NCBI GenBank assembly: GCA_027919835.1
Contig: JANVFP010000004.1
Location: 1 to 64,000 of the forward strand
Length of the DNA stretch: 64,000 nucleotides
Source: Lentinula raphanica
Lineage: Eukaryota > Basidiomycota > Agaricomycetes > Agaricales > Omphalotaceae
Direction of reading: 5' to 3'
The notes beneath the pieces were generated by a model, which searched no databases, was not told where the DNA came from, and saw only the letters and a program-made list of their open reading frames with translations. How positions within the stretch are numbered: the stretch's first letter is position 1; every line of letters begins with the position of its first letter. The position numbers and the translations under genes were made by a program. Positions 32,301-44,177 of this stretch are shown piece by piece.

Positions 32301-34845
32301 GGATCTTGGATTAAGTGTTCGAGAAGGCGGGGTCGCAGGGCAAGGAGTCCATTCTGGGGTTCGTCGAAGAAAGAATAACCCGGCATCTCGTTTGATGCTT
32401 GGTCTAAGAACCAACGGGGTTGGCCAGATTTGCTTGGTATGGTAGCTTGATCGATGAGGTGTAAGATGTCTTCGTATGGACACCCTCTGAATAGTTGGTG
32501 TATCTGAGAGGTGACACAAGTCAAAGTGTTTTGTATTCCGTCAATGAAAGATTGGACGGAGATGGGATGGCCATCCATTGAGAGGACAGTGCGTTCAATG
32601 TTCCACTGGAACTTGGAAAGCCCTTGTTGACGGTAGGCTAAAGCGGAGAAGAAGCTCATGTGTTGGCGGAGAGTAGTAAAGAGGACAGGATGGGTGTCTG
32701 TAATGAAGACTTTGACGGCTTGTTCGTACGCTCTGGAAGGTGGTCATTGATTGGGAAAGAGAGAGGTAAAACAGAGAACGTGCCGCATGGGGTCATGGCC
32801 ATAGTCGCCCTGTATTCGTAAGATCTGCTCGAGAGCCGTGGCGCGGAAAGCCCACTGAGCTTTGGCGATGTTCGGGGTAATAGCATTGGGTTTTGAGAAC
32901 CCACCTTCGTCGCGGAGATTAGAGGCGATAAGGAACCGCGTGAAGGGGCAGAGGAGGTCGTTCTCCAAGAATTGCTGACTAGGGCGAGATATGATGAGCC
33001 ACACAGTCTGGTGAATGAGGTCCTTGAAGGATTCAGTGAGCGTTCCTTCTCTTGGAGTTGGTTGACTAGCTCTTCGAGCTGAGCGCGAGTTCGGGGTGCA
33101 GGGGTACAGGAAACTTGTCTATGGGTTTTGGTGGTGAGAGACGAGGAAGGCAATGAAACGAGCGACATAATCAGAGTCCTTGTCAATGGTACCCAGTTCT
33201 TGTGGACGGGAGAACGGTTTGTTCTTTATATTACTGGGAAAAGAATTAGAGACGCACGTGTGGAGGAAAGCGACTACCTAGGACTATGTGACAGGATGTG
33301 TCTGCGGACTAGGATAGACAGTTGGGGTATACGGTCGGTGACGTACTGATAGTAGTCTCTACAGACGACAGGAAGACGTTCGAGTCCAGGTAGGGTGTCA
33401 TAGACGGCCTTGGAGGAGGTGTTGGCCACTTGACGACAATTGATGCCATCGATGACCAAGTCCCAGCGGGATTGGGCGAATACAGCACCTTTGCGACGGG
33501 CGTTAGTGGAGACGGAGAATATTTGGGTATGCGAGCGAAGATCACAAATGTCTGCGGACGCTTGTATGTACTTCATTGCGTCGGGCGCGTTGACGGATTC
33601 AGATGGAGAAGAGACTTCAACGTACATCTTCTCGCTACGTTGTGTGACAAGAGGGAAACAACTGACGTCGGTCCATTGCCTATCAGAGATGGATAGCATT
33701 GGGTGGAAACGAGGCCAATGTGCGCGGAGGGTGCGCTCGGCTCCGTATACAGGTTGAGGACAACGCGGTATGGAGCATTTGTAGCCCGGAACCGTTTTAA
33801 TCCCGGGGGACAAGGTATACCGCCATCGGGTATCGGTTTCAGTTCGTGGGCGCCAAGGCGGACCAGTAAGTGTTCAATGGTGGCCGCAGAGGGAAGGCAG
33901 TTCTCCTGGGGGAGAAAGGCTTTAGCAAAATGCTGGCGATATTGGTGTTTTCGCATGTTGATATAAGAAACGGGAGTACAACATTCGGTGCATATAGTGA
34001 GCAAGTATGTGGGTTCGACGGTGATGTTGAACCGTGAAAGGTAGGCGAGAACGTCTTGGGGCGATTGTAATGAGTTTGTGAGAGGGTCGACAGGGGTATG
34101 GTGGTCGTGGTCCCCATAGTGTGCGATGCCGCTGTCTCGCGAATCGTTTGGATCTGTGGACGTGTGAGTGGGGTGGGGGCAGTGAATGCGGTGTTTACGA
34201 ACCTTGGTCGCTGTCGGCCATATCTATGTCGTTTACGCGTCCGCCAGAGGTCCCTGCAGATGGCTGGTTGGCGGGGCTGGGAGGACTTACGGGTTGAACC
34301 GGTGTATCGGGGGGAAGGGGCTGATCGGCTCTGACAGAGGGTTCGTTGGTTATCAAATCATCGGGGTAAGGTGAGAGATCGAAATCAGGGTGTGGAACTT
34401 GGCGATTGAGGGTGGTGAACTTTTGGAAGTTGTACCGTGCATGGGCTTCTGAGCCACAGGGACAAGGAAGCTTGCCATCTTCCCGTCGTTGGATGACCAT
34501 TTTGTGACCTAATTAGAGCCAGTGAACGGGTGAGTATGCAAGCGCGTGTGTGAATGTACCGTCATGGGTGATAGTATGGCGGGCTGAATGATAATTCTTT
34601 TCGTGGACTTGAGGGTTGGTGCCTGAAAATGGTAGAGGACAGTCGGGGCGTTTGCAAAGTCTAGTAAGGGGATTCAGCTTTGGGATTGAACAAAAGGTTG
34701 AGCGTATATGCGGGGCATTGGAATTGGCAATGGGATAATGGTGGCGTCTTGGCGTGAACAGGTACAGCCTGTGAGCGGGAATCGGTGGTAACAATTTGAC
34801 CTGGTTTTCGGCCAAATTGTTAGCACACGTCGTGAACGACGTCAT
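29348..34845 (-). CDS. OrsD-like / tyrosine-recombinase-like / RecQ-type helicase gene (multiple frameshifts)
   Basis: From the start at 34845 the order is: C2H2-like fingers (CKRPDC, LPCPCG), OrsD-like fingers (CTECC..H, CSIPRC..H), a long alpha-helical middle, then a segment with Arg (RATEVEY, 32119), FRQLM (31751), GHS (31649) and HYG (31622), spaced as in tyrosine recombinases. A RecQ-like helicase follows: Walker A LETGGGKS (31091), DEAH (30820), SGSLMP and motif VI QETGRAGRDG (30280). A Cys-rich tail follows (CGCLDCWVKC). OrsD plus RecQ proteins are known from fungal subtelomeres. The frame is broken by single missing bases near 33805, 32119, about 31900-31990 and about 30980-31010. It is either a pseudogene or an intact gene with assembly errors. 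Confidence 0.7.
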
Positions 34846-36118
34846 GTGGTGCGGCGATGGATCGGTGTTAGTATTAGGGAGTGGCAGTGGGGTTTCATCG
34901 GGGAAGATAAAGAGGTGTTGATAGGGTATTATATTGCATTGTATACAGATACAGTTCAACAGCTAGTAAAGGGAAAGAGGCGGTCAGGTACGTGAGGAAT
35001 GTATAATGATTGAGGTGAGCCGAGCGGGAATTATAGTCTACAAGGTATGTGAGGTGTACGAGGTGTCAGGCGTGGAAGAGACCTATGAGACGGGATAGAC
35101 GAAGGGGCTCGGGGTTCGCTGCGCTCACCCCTCACCCTTCATAACCCCGGCCTCTGGCGAGTGGATGACTGAGGACAATGAGGTTACGGCTGGAGAAGTG
35201 GGTTATGTGGGGTTATTCCCGAAGGGTTGGTTGGGGACGTGTGTATGGGGTGACCGCATACATTGGAGTAGCACAGGGTGGTTTACTGTTGTCGCGGGAA
35301 CGGCAGGCCCTGGGGCGAGGTTGGTTAATGATCGGAGCCATTGTAAATGCGCTGCGGGGAAGGGGTCAAGCGATTTGATTTTGATACAAGAAAAGGTAGC
35401 GTACGTGACGAGTTTTCAGGAGTGGGGATGTGTGAATGGGTAGAGGGGGATGGCGTGGTGTAGCGAGTAGGGATGGCGTGGTGTAGCGAGTAGGGGATTC
35501 GGTGGAATCTGGAGTTGGTGGGAGGGGTCGCATACGATGTGAACGCGACGGATAGAGCGAGAGGGCCACGCGTGGATGCAGCTGGTGGGCAGAGATTGAA
35601 AGAGAGGTCCGCTTTGTGGTTGGTTGTTCAGAGTAGGACAGCGCGTGGGAACTAACGATATCGATATGAACGTGACGTCATGTAGCTGCTGGCTGCTCGT
35701 TATCGTGTGGGGATTGGACGCGGAGTAGTTGAACTCTGCAGTGGACGCCACTAATAGGAGGGAAATGGATGACGCGCTCATTGCGGACGATGCACTCGAT
35801 GTACCGACGTAAACGTTGGGACGAAGAAAGACGTATGCATGACGTAATTTTTGGTTAGGTGAGACACGCGATAGGGGCAGTATTTCGGAAGATGCTGGCG
35901 ATATGCGGAAAACCTTTTGGAAATTCTCAAAAAATTCATAGCGGGAGATGGGGAGGTCGGGGGAGGATGGTTATGTCAGCATCCTCTAGTATAATGTTCT
36001 AGCTACTCAGGAAAAAAAATCCGGGGAGGATTGATGAGGTGGTTGGGAAGATGCTGAGGTTTTGAGTTTGGGGGGAGCAGAGACCGGCAGATACGGTATT
36101 GCCGGCGGGCATGGTGAA
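34846..36118. other. Intergenic, nothing coding recognised
   Basis: About 1.3 kb upstream of the RecQ-type gene. It contains a GC-rich spacer near 35108-35160 and a perfect 2 x 23-bp direct repeat at 35448-35493, but no supported gene. Confidence 0.5.
35448..35493 (+). repeat. Perfect tandem duplication, 2 x 23 bp
   Basis: The 23-bp unit beginning GGATGGCGTGGTG and ending GCGAGTAG is present twice in a row without mismatch. Confidence 0.9.
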
Positions 36119-36660
36119 GGAATTGGAGGGTATCTCTGGGGACTCTAGAGATGAGAATATTTTTCCTGATGAGGTATTATAATATCTCATCAGACCTGAT
36201 AATCCTCGTCATTCTGATATACAATTATGAGTGATTATGGTGGATTACATGTCTTTACCTGAGATTATATTCAGCCAGAGACGTCACATAAGGTAGCGTC
36301 ATGATATCGAACCTTACATCTCATATTGACGGTTTATAAATCTTTTATAATTTATCGACACTTTTGCTGATGTACAGAGTCATTGGAGAAGTCAAAGTTC
36401 ATCAGGAAAAATATTCTCATCTCTAGAGTCCCCAGAGATACCCCCAATTCCTAGGTAGTCTCAGAGAGCCTAGAGTATCTGAGTTCTTTGAGGCATCTAA
36501 AAATTCTCTGGGTGCTTTCTGGTGCTTTCAGATGCTTTCAGGATCTTTCAGGATCTCTAAGATGTTTTTTGATCTTTCAAAGTTCACAAAAATCTCTGAG
36601 CAGCCTAGGAATTGGGGGGTATCTCTGGGGACCCTAGAGAAGAGAATATTTTCCTGATGT
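36119..36660. repeat. Inverted-repeat (foldback/MITE-like) element with three arms
   Basis: The arm at 36119-36171 (GGAATTGG..GGGTATCTCTGGGGA..GAGAATATT..CCTGATG) is repeated in inverse orientation at about 36400-36451 and again in direct orientation from 36608 to about 36658, with few changes. The first pair encloses an AT-rich 230-bp centre; the second pair meets tail to tail around a segment rich in TTTCAGGATC. No transposase is visible. It could be a non-autonomous DNA transposon with a solo terminal repeat, or a foldback element. No clear target duplication was found. Confidence 0.75.
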
Positions 36661-39428
36661 TAGAATTCAGGTCAATGTCTACCTATTTTGCACCTGCAGC
36701 CGTCATGTAAGCAAACATGATTATCTCAGCTTGGATCATTGGAAGGATATGAAGGGCAAGGGTAGACGAACTTGCATGCCAAATTTTAGGAGGATTAGAC
36801 AAGGGGATGTGAGGATTCAGCGGAAACAATCCTAATAGAGAGGAACTTAGAGCTAAATTCCTCAGTGCATACATCCCTGCCCAATCCATTTGTGTTTTCA
36901 GATACAGATCAACCAATGCACAGTGCTGGTTTAACTGACTTCAAGTTATCCTTACCCATATACTTCTAGCATCATAGTATCTTCTTTATAACTGAACTCT
37001 GAAGATCACTTGGTTGTTGGAATGACGCGCCAGTACCAGTATGTCCAGCCACATACATCTCAACCAAATATCATGAAAGCACTTCACATTCTTTCCGTTC
37101 ACATATATCTTCTCTTCGAGGACTCTGCCTACCTCATAAAAATATCCTATTAAGTGTATTGACCGTTCATCTTATTGAAGGAAAAAGTTCGGAACAGGAT
37201 TGAAGGCACACAGCTGTACTCGCCACCTTTCTGGGCTGAAGAACTATTCACTCACAATCTTCTCTGCCTCATCTTTTTAATTTCGGGATAAGGACCTATC
37301 CTCGTCATTCAACAACAATCAAAGATACCCAGGACTGAGTGAATTTTCAAATACCGACCGGCGACACGTCATGTGTGTAGATGTCCTTCTCACTCTTCGA
37401 TAAGAGAACGCACCCCGCGAGTCCAGCAGACATCGCCAGGCGCACCGTGAACGTTTCAAATCTGTGTGCAGAACTAGACGACTCACTGGCGCAGCAAACA
37501 CCTTACACTAGAAATATCCTCCAATCTCAACAATCACGATCTAATCCTCCGAAAGGAGACGGAAGAACTATGGGAATAGCTATCTGTTGCCAGAAGAGCC
37601 TGCGGTGCAAAGGTCCACATTGAGTACGATCGAGCACACTGGAATGTAGAGAGCTTACGTCGTTCCGCGTTCCGAAACCCCTAGCATTTGGCAGGCTATC
37701 GTAGATCGCCCTAATGACTGAACGCCTAGCAAGGGTTCTTTAAGTCGACGATGTATTCTGGTGAAATTCAATGGACGAGGATAACTTCGGGTAGCGAAGA
37801 GCATGAACAGCAATACGTGCGACAGAAAATATCTGAATGATGCCTGAAGCTGGTATCTCAGTCTGAGCGACGAAATACCTTCCCCCCCTTTACGAGAAGG
37901 GGGCTGAACGAGTGCACTGAATTCTGCCATTCTCGAGAAATCGAATTTGCGTTCGCGTGGTATAAGCTGCGCGATTTTGATTCTGGAAATTGAGTCAATG
38001 AAGCCGATGTATACAAAAGAGTACAAAGCGCTCACATTGATATCGAAGAATAACAGACGCGAATTTGGCTTTTACTCCCCCATGGTACGCAAGATTTGTA
38101 CCCCACACCCGACGGCAGCATTTACCCCGCACAAGGAGATTACAGGAGATTACTCGTAGAAACCGTCAGTTCATTGAAGAACAGGAAGCAAACCGCAGAC
38201 AAGGAATCGTGAATGATGATAACAATTGAGGAAGAATAAGGAAGACACCAGAGGGACAACGGTTAGCGATTATTATTGAGGCAAAATAAACGACTGAAGT
38301 CTGACTGAGATAACGATATTCACGGAGGGATGCACATGACTGTCAAACTTCAGCCCGACTTCCGCTGCAGTGCAGGTTCGCTAGTGTTCAAGAACATTCC
38401 TGGCGCTTGGAATCCGTTTTCCTGGGTTCTTGTGAGAGTTCTACATGTGGAGCTCGATTGCGATTGAGAGAACATGTCAAAGAACGAGAACGAGAGAAGG
38501 ATAGCCTTACTCGAGTCCCACTCATGTTACTTCGAAGGCGGCTACACCGCCATGATATGGAGTGCTCCTTACCAGCCGTCCTTCGCGCTTATGGCAGTGG
38601 AATCTGTGAGAAGAAATGACATTGGTATGCATGACGCTTACCGTTTCCGGATTGAAGATGAATCAAAGAAACAGTAGGAGTCGAGACCCCTTGTGACGGA
38701 TTTGAGGTACCTTGGCCTTGTGCAATGTGGAGTTTCTGGAGAGAAATCCATCAGGCGAAATTAAAAATTATATGAAGGGTGAACAAGCGAAGCGAAATGT
38801 CACAAAGTGGGCGGTGGAAATCTGAAGACGTTTGGAGCTGAGTTTGGAGAGACAGAGACTGACACAGGATGGGACTAGAAGCGGTAGAATTGAGCCTATC
38901 AAGGCAGTGAAGAAACATGAGGAATCCTTGTGATGTCGAGGAACGGATGGAAGCAACGTGCAGGATTTTGACTGAAGGGGATAAACTTCCCTCTATCAGA
39001 CCGAAAAGTTGAGAGATATAGATTTCATAGAAGTCGTATCAGAAGAAGCTAGACCGGAAATGAGAGAGAAGAATGAAGAGATGTGATTGGATGAAGGGGG
39101 ATAATGGCAGCCAACTGTCGACGTAGTTCACGCCTCGAGGCTGGGGCTCAGGGTTTTTCGATCGGCTAAAAGTTCGGCAAGCTCCGGCTTAGCTTCGGAA
39201 TATCGGGAGGTCTTGTTTTTCAAAAATTGAGTCGTTCAGATACATACCACCAAGCTAGCTCTTCTATCCTTCACTTGCCCTGCTCTTCCTGCTCGTTACT
39301 TGGTCAATCTCGCTTCGAACAACGACCAAGCAAACTCAAGAGAGACTCAACTGTTGACCGGATCGCGTCACGTCAACACCCTGTGCCCTCAGCGATCGTG
39401 CTAGCTAGCGAGTTTTCATTTCGATAGA
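36661..39428. other. Gene-poor spacer between accessory and core blocks
   Basis: About 2.8 kb that is more AT-rich than the flanks. Short open frames occur on both strands (for example 37381-37623) but none shows splice continuity or a recognisable domain. The last part should hold the promoter and 5' leader of the GATA gene. Confidence 0.45.
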
Positions 39429-42400
39429 ATGGCTCCCATGTTGAATCTCAAGTTCAAAGTCTGTCACCATCCTCTTTTCACGATCCCAATGTTCTCATCA
39501 ATTTCTTTCAGGGAAATAAATCGTTTGTTGCGTTCAGTAATCTGAGTGATGTCGATGCGTTGACGAGAACCTGGAAGGTGATTTGGGACCCTCTTCTGAT
39601 ACGACTCCTCTGCTCATTGTCCATATAGGTTTGCACAAAGGTAGCTTCTTATCTCGAGCAGGGGCAAAGACTCGAGAATCTCTCCTGGCGTCTATGGCAT
39701 CTCCAGAACCTCATGGTCGACACCGACAATGCCAAATCGAAGAGAGAATTCAAAAAACTCTCCAAGAACATGGGCGACAGGCTGGACCGCGAGAAAGGAC
39801 GAAACATCTCCGAACTCTCTGCTCCGGATTTCAAACCTTCTCACTCGACTGATCTCATCCGTCAGCGCGCGGTCGAGCGGGAACGTAACAGAGAAGAAGC
39901 CGCTCAGGATTCGACTCTCGGGGGACGAGAACGATGAAGAGAATGCAGTTCACCTTCTCTGTCAATGACGGGGGTAACAGCGGAGGTCAGCCGATGCATG
40001 TCGACAAGCCTGACCTCAAGCCTTCCGCAGAGCTCAGTGTTCGAGCCGGTCCTCGCACTGCCCACTCCAAAGCTCACGACCACATGGACGTCCTTCCTCC
40101 TTCTAGCGACACTCAGCCCTCACTCACTCAGCGAGGAAGGAAGAACGATTCTTCTACCTCCTCGTCTCATCCTGACCCGACTACCATTCGGTTCCCTGCG
40201 CTTTTCTCTTCTGATTTCGGTCCAGCTGCGCTGCTTTACCCATCTCCAACTCTCACGACTCAAATGAACTATGGCGAAGACTTTACCACTCGTCCTTACG
40301 AAAACGAATCCAATGACTCTCAGGCTAATCAATCATACAGCGCTTTCAGTATCCCACGACCCACTATTGAGCTTCCGCTGGACGAACTCCTTCGTGGTGT
40401 GGACGGTTTCACTAGCTCCGATTCCATGGACGGTCTTGAAGAAGAGTCGTCCTGGAGACCTTGGTCGCCCGCATTCTTCAATAGCATTCATCGTACTAAT
40501 GACATTAACCACGGGAAATCCACGACTCCGAAAACAACCCCGCCGTTGTTCAGCACTGTCTCCCTCGCTGCTAACAATCCTAATGAAATCTATCACCCTG
40601 ACGCTGATATCGAAATGCATTCCTTCGATCATCCCAATGACGCTGAATCTATCCAAATTCCTATCACCACTGTATCTGGTAATTCTCTCCAATCCCTTGA
40701 TTCGTTCGCATTCGGTGGCGACCCCGTTGGTCGTCTTTTGACTCCTTTCGACGAAGGCTTCGATGTGACCCACCTCAATCAGGGTTTGAACGACGCCGAC
40801 GCTGATTCAAGTGTCGATGTAGACATTGACTCATCCGCTGACTCGGACTCGGACGCCAGTAGCGAATCGATAGATTTGATGTCCTCAACTACCACATCTT
40901 TAACGACAACTAGCAGTGCCCCTCCTCCTACCTCCAGTATTAAGAAGATGAAGTTGGGTAATATCAAGCTTTCCTTGAATCCCACCAAGAAAATCTCTTC
41001 TTCTTCCCTACGAAGGTCCACTACTCCTCGTCCCTCTAACACTGGTCGTATCGGCTCTGCTTTCTCCTCCAACAAACCATCTTCTCGACCCTACTCCAGG
41101 CCTTCTTCGTCTTCCTCCAGCAAGCAATCTGTTCGAGGAAGTGCGCGAACTACACCTCGTGCCGCCGCCCGAGTGAATACCGTTCCTCGACCTACACTCA
41201 CTGTCCGCACCTCGTCCAGTGGCGCGTCCGCCCGGTCAAGTTTGCCAAGTGCAACGGCTCCTCCAAGTTCGATCGTCTCCTCCATCTCTTCTTCCGTATC
41301 CTCTTCTTTCAGTGGAGATCCGTCAGCAGGACCTACGAGTGCGTTCAAAGTCGAGGATGGCGTTAGCAATCATAGCCCAGATAATACTACAGTGGACTCT
41401 GGTGTCGACAACAACTTGATGTCCACAACGGCAATGCCAACCGCTGTCCCAGCTTCCAGCATCACACCTTCAACCTCTTCTACTCCCGGTGCTCCGGCTG
41501 GTCAAAAAGCTGAATGCCACAATTGCGGTGCTACCCATACTCCGCTCTGGAGACGGGGTCTAAACGACGAGTTGAATTGTAACGCTTGTGGTCTCTATTG
41601 CAAACTTGTGAGTATCGTAACAACTTGTGATCATTAGTCTGTACTTGATTCGTACATTCTCTTGTTTCCTTTTCTCCGTTCTATTACCAATACCTTCATA
41701 GCATAAACGACCCAGGCCCAAGACAATGCGGAACCAACATGGTGGCGAGGGTGGACGAGGCTCGAGTGCTGGTGCTGGAGTTGGAGTTGGAGCTGCAGGA
41801 GGCAGAGAGGCTATCGAAATTATGGGTCAGCACGATTTCCAGATTCTGACTTCGATCAGCTGAACAATATTCATACAGCCCAATGCTACAACTGCCATAC
41901 AACCGCGACACCTCTATGGAGAAAAGACGATGAAGGAAAAACGGTTTGCAATGCGTACACTCGTTTTCGTTCCTCCCTATCTGCCTTTTTTAACCGTGTC
42001 CCTCGCTAGATGTGGCCTTTACTATAAGCTTCACGGCTCAGCGCGTCCGATTTCCATGAAATCGGATGTCATTCGAAAGCGATCGAGGCATGATGCGCAT
42101 GCCGCAATGCAGGCTCGAAGAGCAAGTCTTTCTGGATCCACAAATGGGAATAGCTACGGTTTCGGAGGTAACCCTTCTTTCTTTCGATTTCTTCCAATGA
42201 CTGATCGATGACATACAAGATCTCGCCCTCGCTTCAACATCTAATTCCGGACTCGGTGACAACCAAGATAGATCACTCTCTGCTCCCTCTACTACCGGTG
42301 CCAACAGACGAGAATCTCCATCCCCAGTCAGAGAACCCTCGCCCGTCAACTCCGTGCACTCGGTGACCTCGATGACGTCGTCTTCCCATTCTCTATCCAC

Positions 42401-44177
42401 GCATTCGATCCATTCACCTACCTTTGCACCAGATTCGTCCACGGCCACTGACATTCCGGAACTGTCTACGATGGGATATGGTCAGAGTGTTCAGATCGAC
42501 CTTATGGGCGCCTTTGGCTCCTCGGATAACCGCAATGCTAGGACCAACCGGAACAATAGTGTTAACAACCACCCGTCTTCAACGGTGGATGATTCCCGCG
42601 GTCGAGCTCATGGTCGGGGACGCGCTGGTTCATTGAATGCCCTTGACGTACTGGATTCGTCTAATCACAGGAATGGCAGCCATCGATCGAGTCATTCTGA
42701 GGATGGACATCTGGAGGGCAAAAACAACTCTGACCTCGACCACTCAGACAATGGGAACCACTCCTCTGATTCGCACAATACCAATAACGACACCGAGCAC
42801 AGAGACGATCCCAATGGAAGCCTGTATACACACAACTTCAGCTTCCCTTTCCCTGGTCCATATCATCCGGATCACATCAACGCTTTATACTATGATACTG
42901 GGTTGAACGACAACGGTTTCGGAAGTTATGGGTTGAACGATGTCAATGAGATGAGCAACTATGATGAGCTGAAAAACTTCACCACTTTTGGATCATTCAA
43001 CTCATCGGACGCATTGCCGTTCTCTGCGGGTAAGTAGTGGCATCAATTATAGCTTCACAGTGCTGAACTTTCCCCATACAGAATATGAAACCTTCTCTCC
43101 ATCCGTTCAAGCTTCCCACAACTCCACCAATCCGACGACCTCCCCCCTTCGTCTCCTCTTAGGATCAACAAACGTCGCCGGATGTCCAGTGACTCTGCTA
43201 GCGAGCCACCATCTTCTGCTATATCATCACTATCATCCTCGTATTCAGTATCGCAGTATGATCTCGGCGCCGATGGCGGATATTCTTCGAGCGCCTCTCA
43301 CTCTCATCGATCTTCGATAAGCTCTTTGAGCTCTATCAATTCGATGAATGACTTCTCCTTCAGCAGCTATACTGGCTATGGTAATGGAAGCGGCAATACG
43401 AAGAACAACAGCGAAATTGATCACAGCACTGCAAATTACGGGAAGTTCGGAGCGTATAGCAATGATATAGTCAGTGGCAATGGAGTTTCCACATCGAACG
43501 CGTTTTGGCACCCTCCTATGTTGCTGCAAGAACATCAGTACCATGCCCTTTCTTCGCAGCACAATCAGGATAGCCAGAATCAGAATCAACACCAACAATA
43601 CACTCCCTCAGCTGGCCATTCTTCGCATCCTGGACATTCTTCTCACTCTGGCCATTCCTCAAACTCGGGGCACAACGGACATCGATCTCAGTCTAGCCAC
43701 AACATTCAGACAAAGCAAGATCATCACCACCAGCCAATGAATGCTTTCAGTAACGCCTTCAATCAGTATAACGCATTTAGTGCCATTGGGGGGCACCGTG
43801 GATTCCATCCCCCTATGCTTTATCCCTCTAACACCAACTCGAGCGTGAACGAAGACTCCCCGATGGACTATCTACATCCTCCCATGACACTGAATGATGA
43901 CGATGAAGCTGCCCTGTTCTCAACATATCTACATCCACCTATGAGCTTGCCGGATGACTCTTCAGCGACCTCATCTACAAATGGGAACGGCGTTGGGTCT
44001 ATGACTGGTTCGCGCTCCACAAACACAAAAGATGTTATTGGCAGCAACGCGAAAGGACGTCAGGAGAATGTGGGCCAATCAACAAATGACACGTCGACGA
44101 CAGATGGGAAGGGTGTTTCGGGTGATATGAGCAAGAAGAAGAATCAATACTATGGGCTGGATCTACGAATCTATTGA
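39429..44177 (+). CDS. GATA-type transcription factor with two zinc fingers (AreA-like N-terminus)
   Basis: Start MAPMLNLKFK (39429). The N-terminus has the short LENLSWRLWHLQN motif typical of the fungal region that precedes AreA/NIT2-type GATA fingers, then SAPDFKPSHSTDLIRQRA. A long Ser/Thr-rich region leads to finger 1 (CHNCGATHTPLWRRG..CNACGLY, about 41512-41600, split by an intron at 41608-41701) and finger 2 (CYNCHTTATPLWRKDD..CNACGLYYKLHG), followed by a basic VIRKRSRHDA tail. The C-terminal half is low-complexity (Ser/His/Gln/Asn) with four HPPM motifs. It probably regulates nitrogen or other metabolite genes. Frame breaks at GGGGG (39920-39924) and CCCCCC (43142-43147) each need one added base. 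An iron-type (Urbs1-like) role is less likely but not excluded. Confidence 0.8.

Noticed and set aside
1..34845. Classical autonomous transposon (reverse transcriptase, integrase, KDZ or DDE transposase) or a Starship-type captain
   Set aside because: No RT, RNase H, integrase or DDE motifs were seen, and no gene with the captain-type layout; the only recombinase-like signal is inside the RecQ-type gene.
17000..34845. Endogenised large DNA virus, suggested by RNR2, a helicase and RPA-like genes
   Set aside because: The genes carry fungal introns and fungal-type sequences, and no capsid, packaging ATPase or viral polymerase is seen.
36683..38035. Short open frames in the 36.7-38 kb spacer
   Set aside because: None shows splice continuity, conserved motif or codon pattern; kept as gene-poor spacer.
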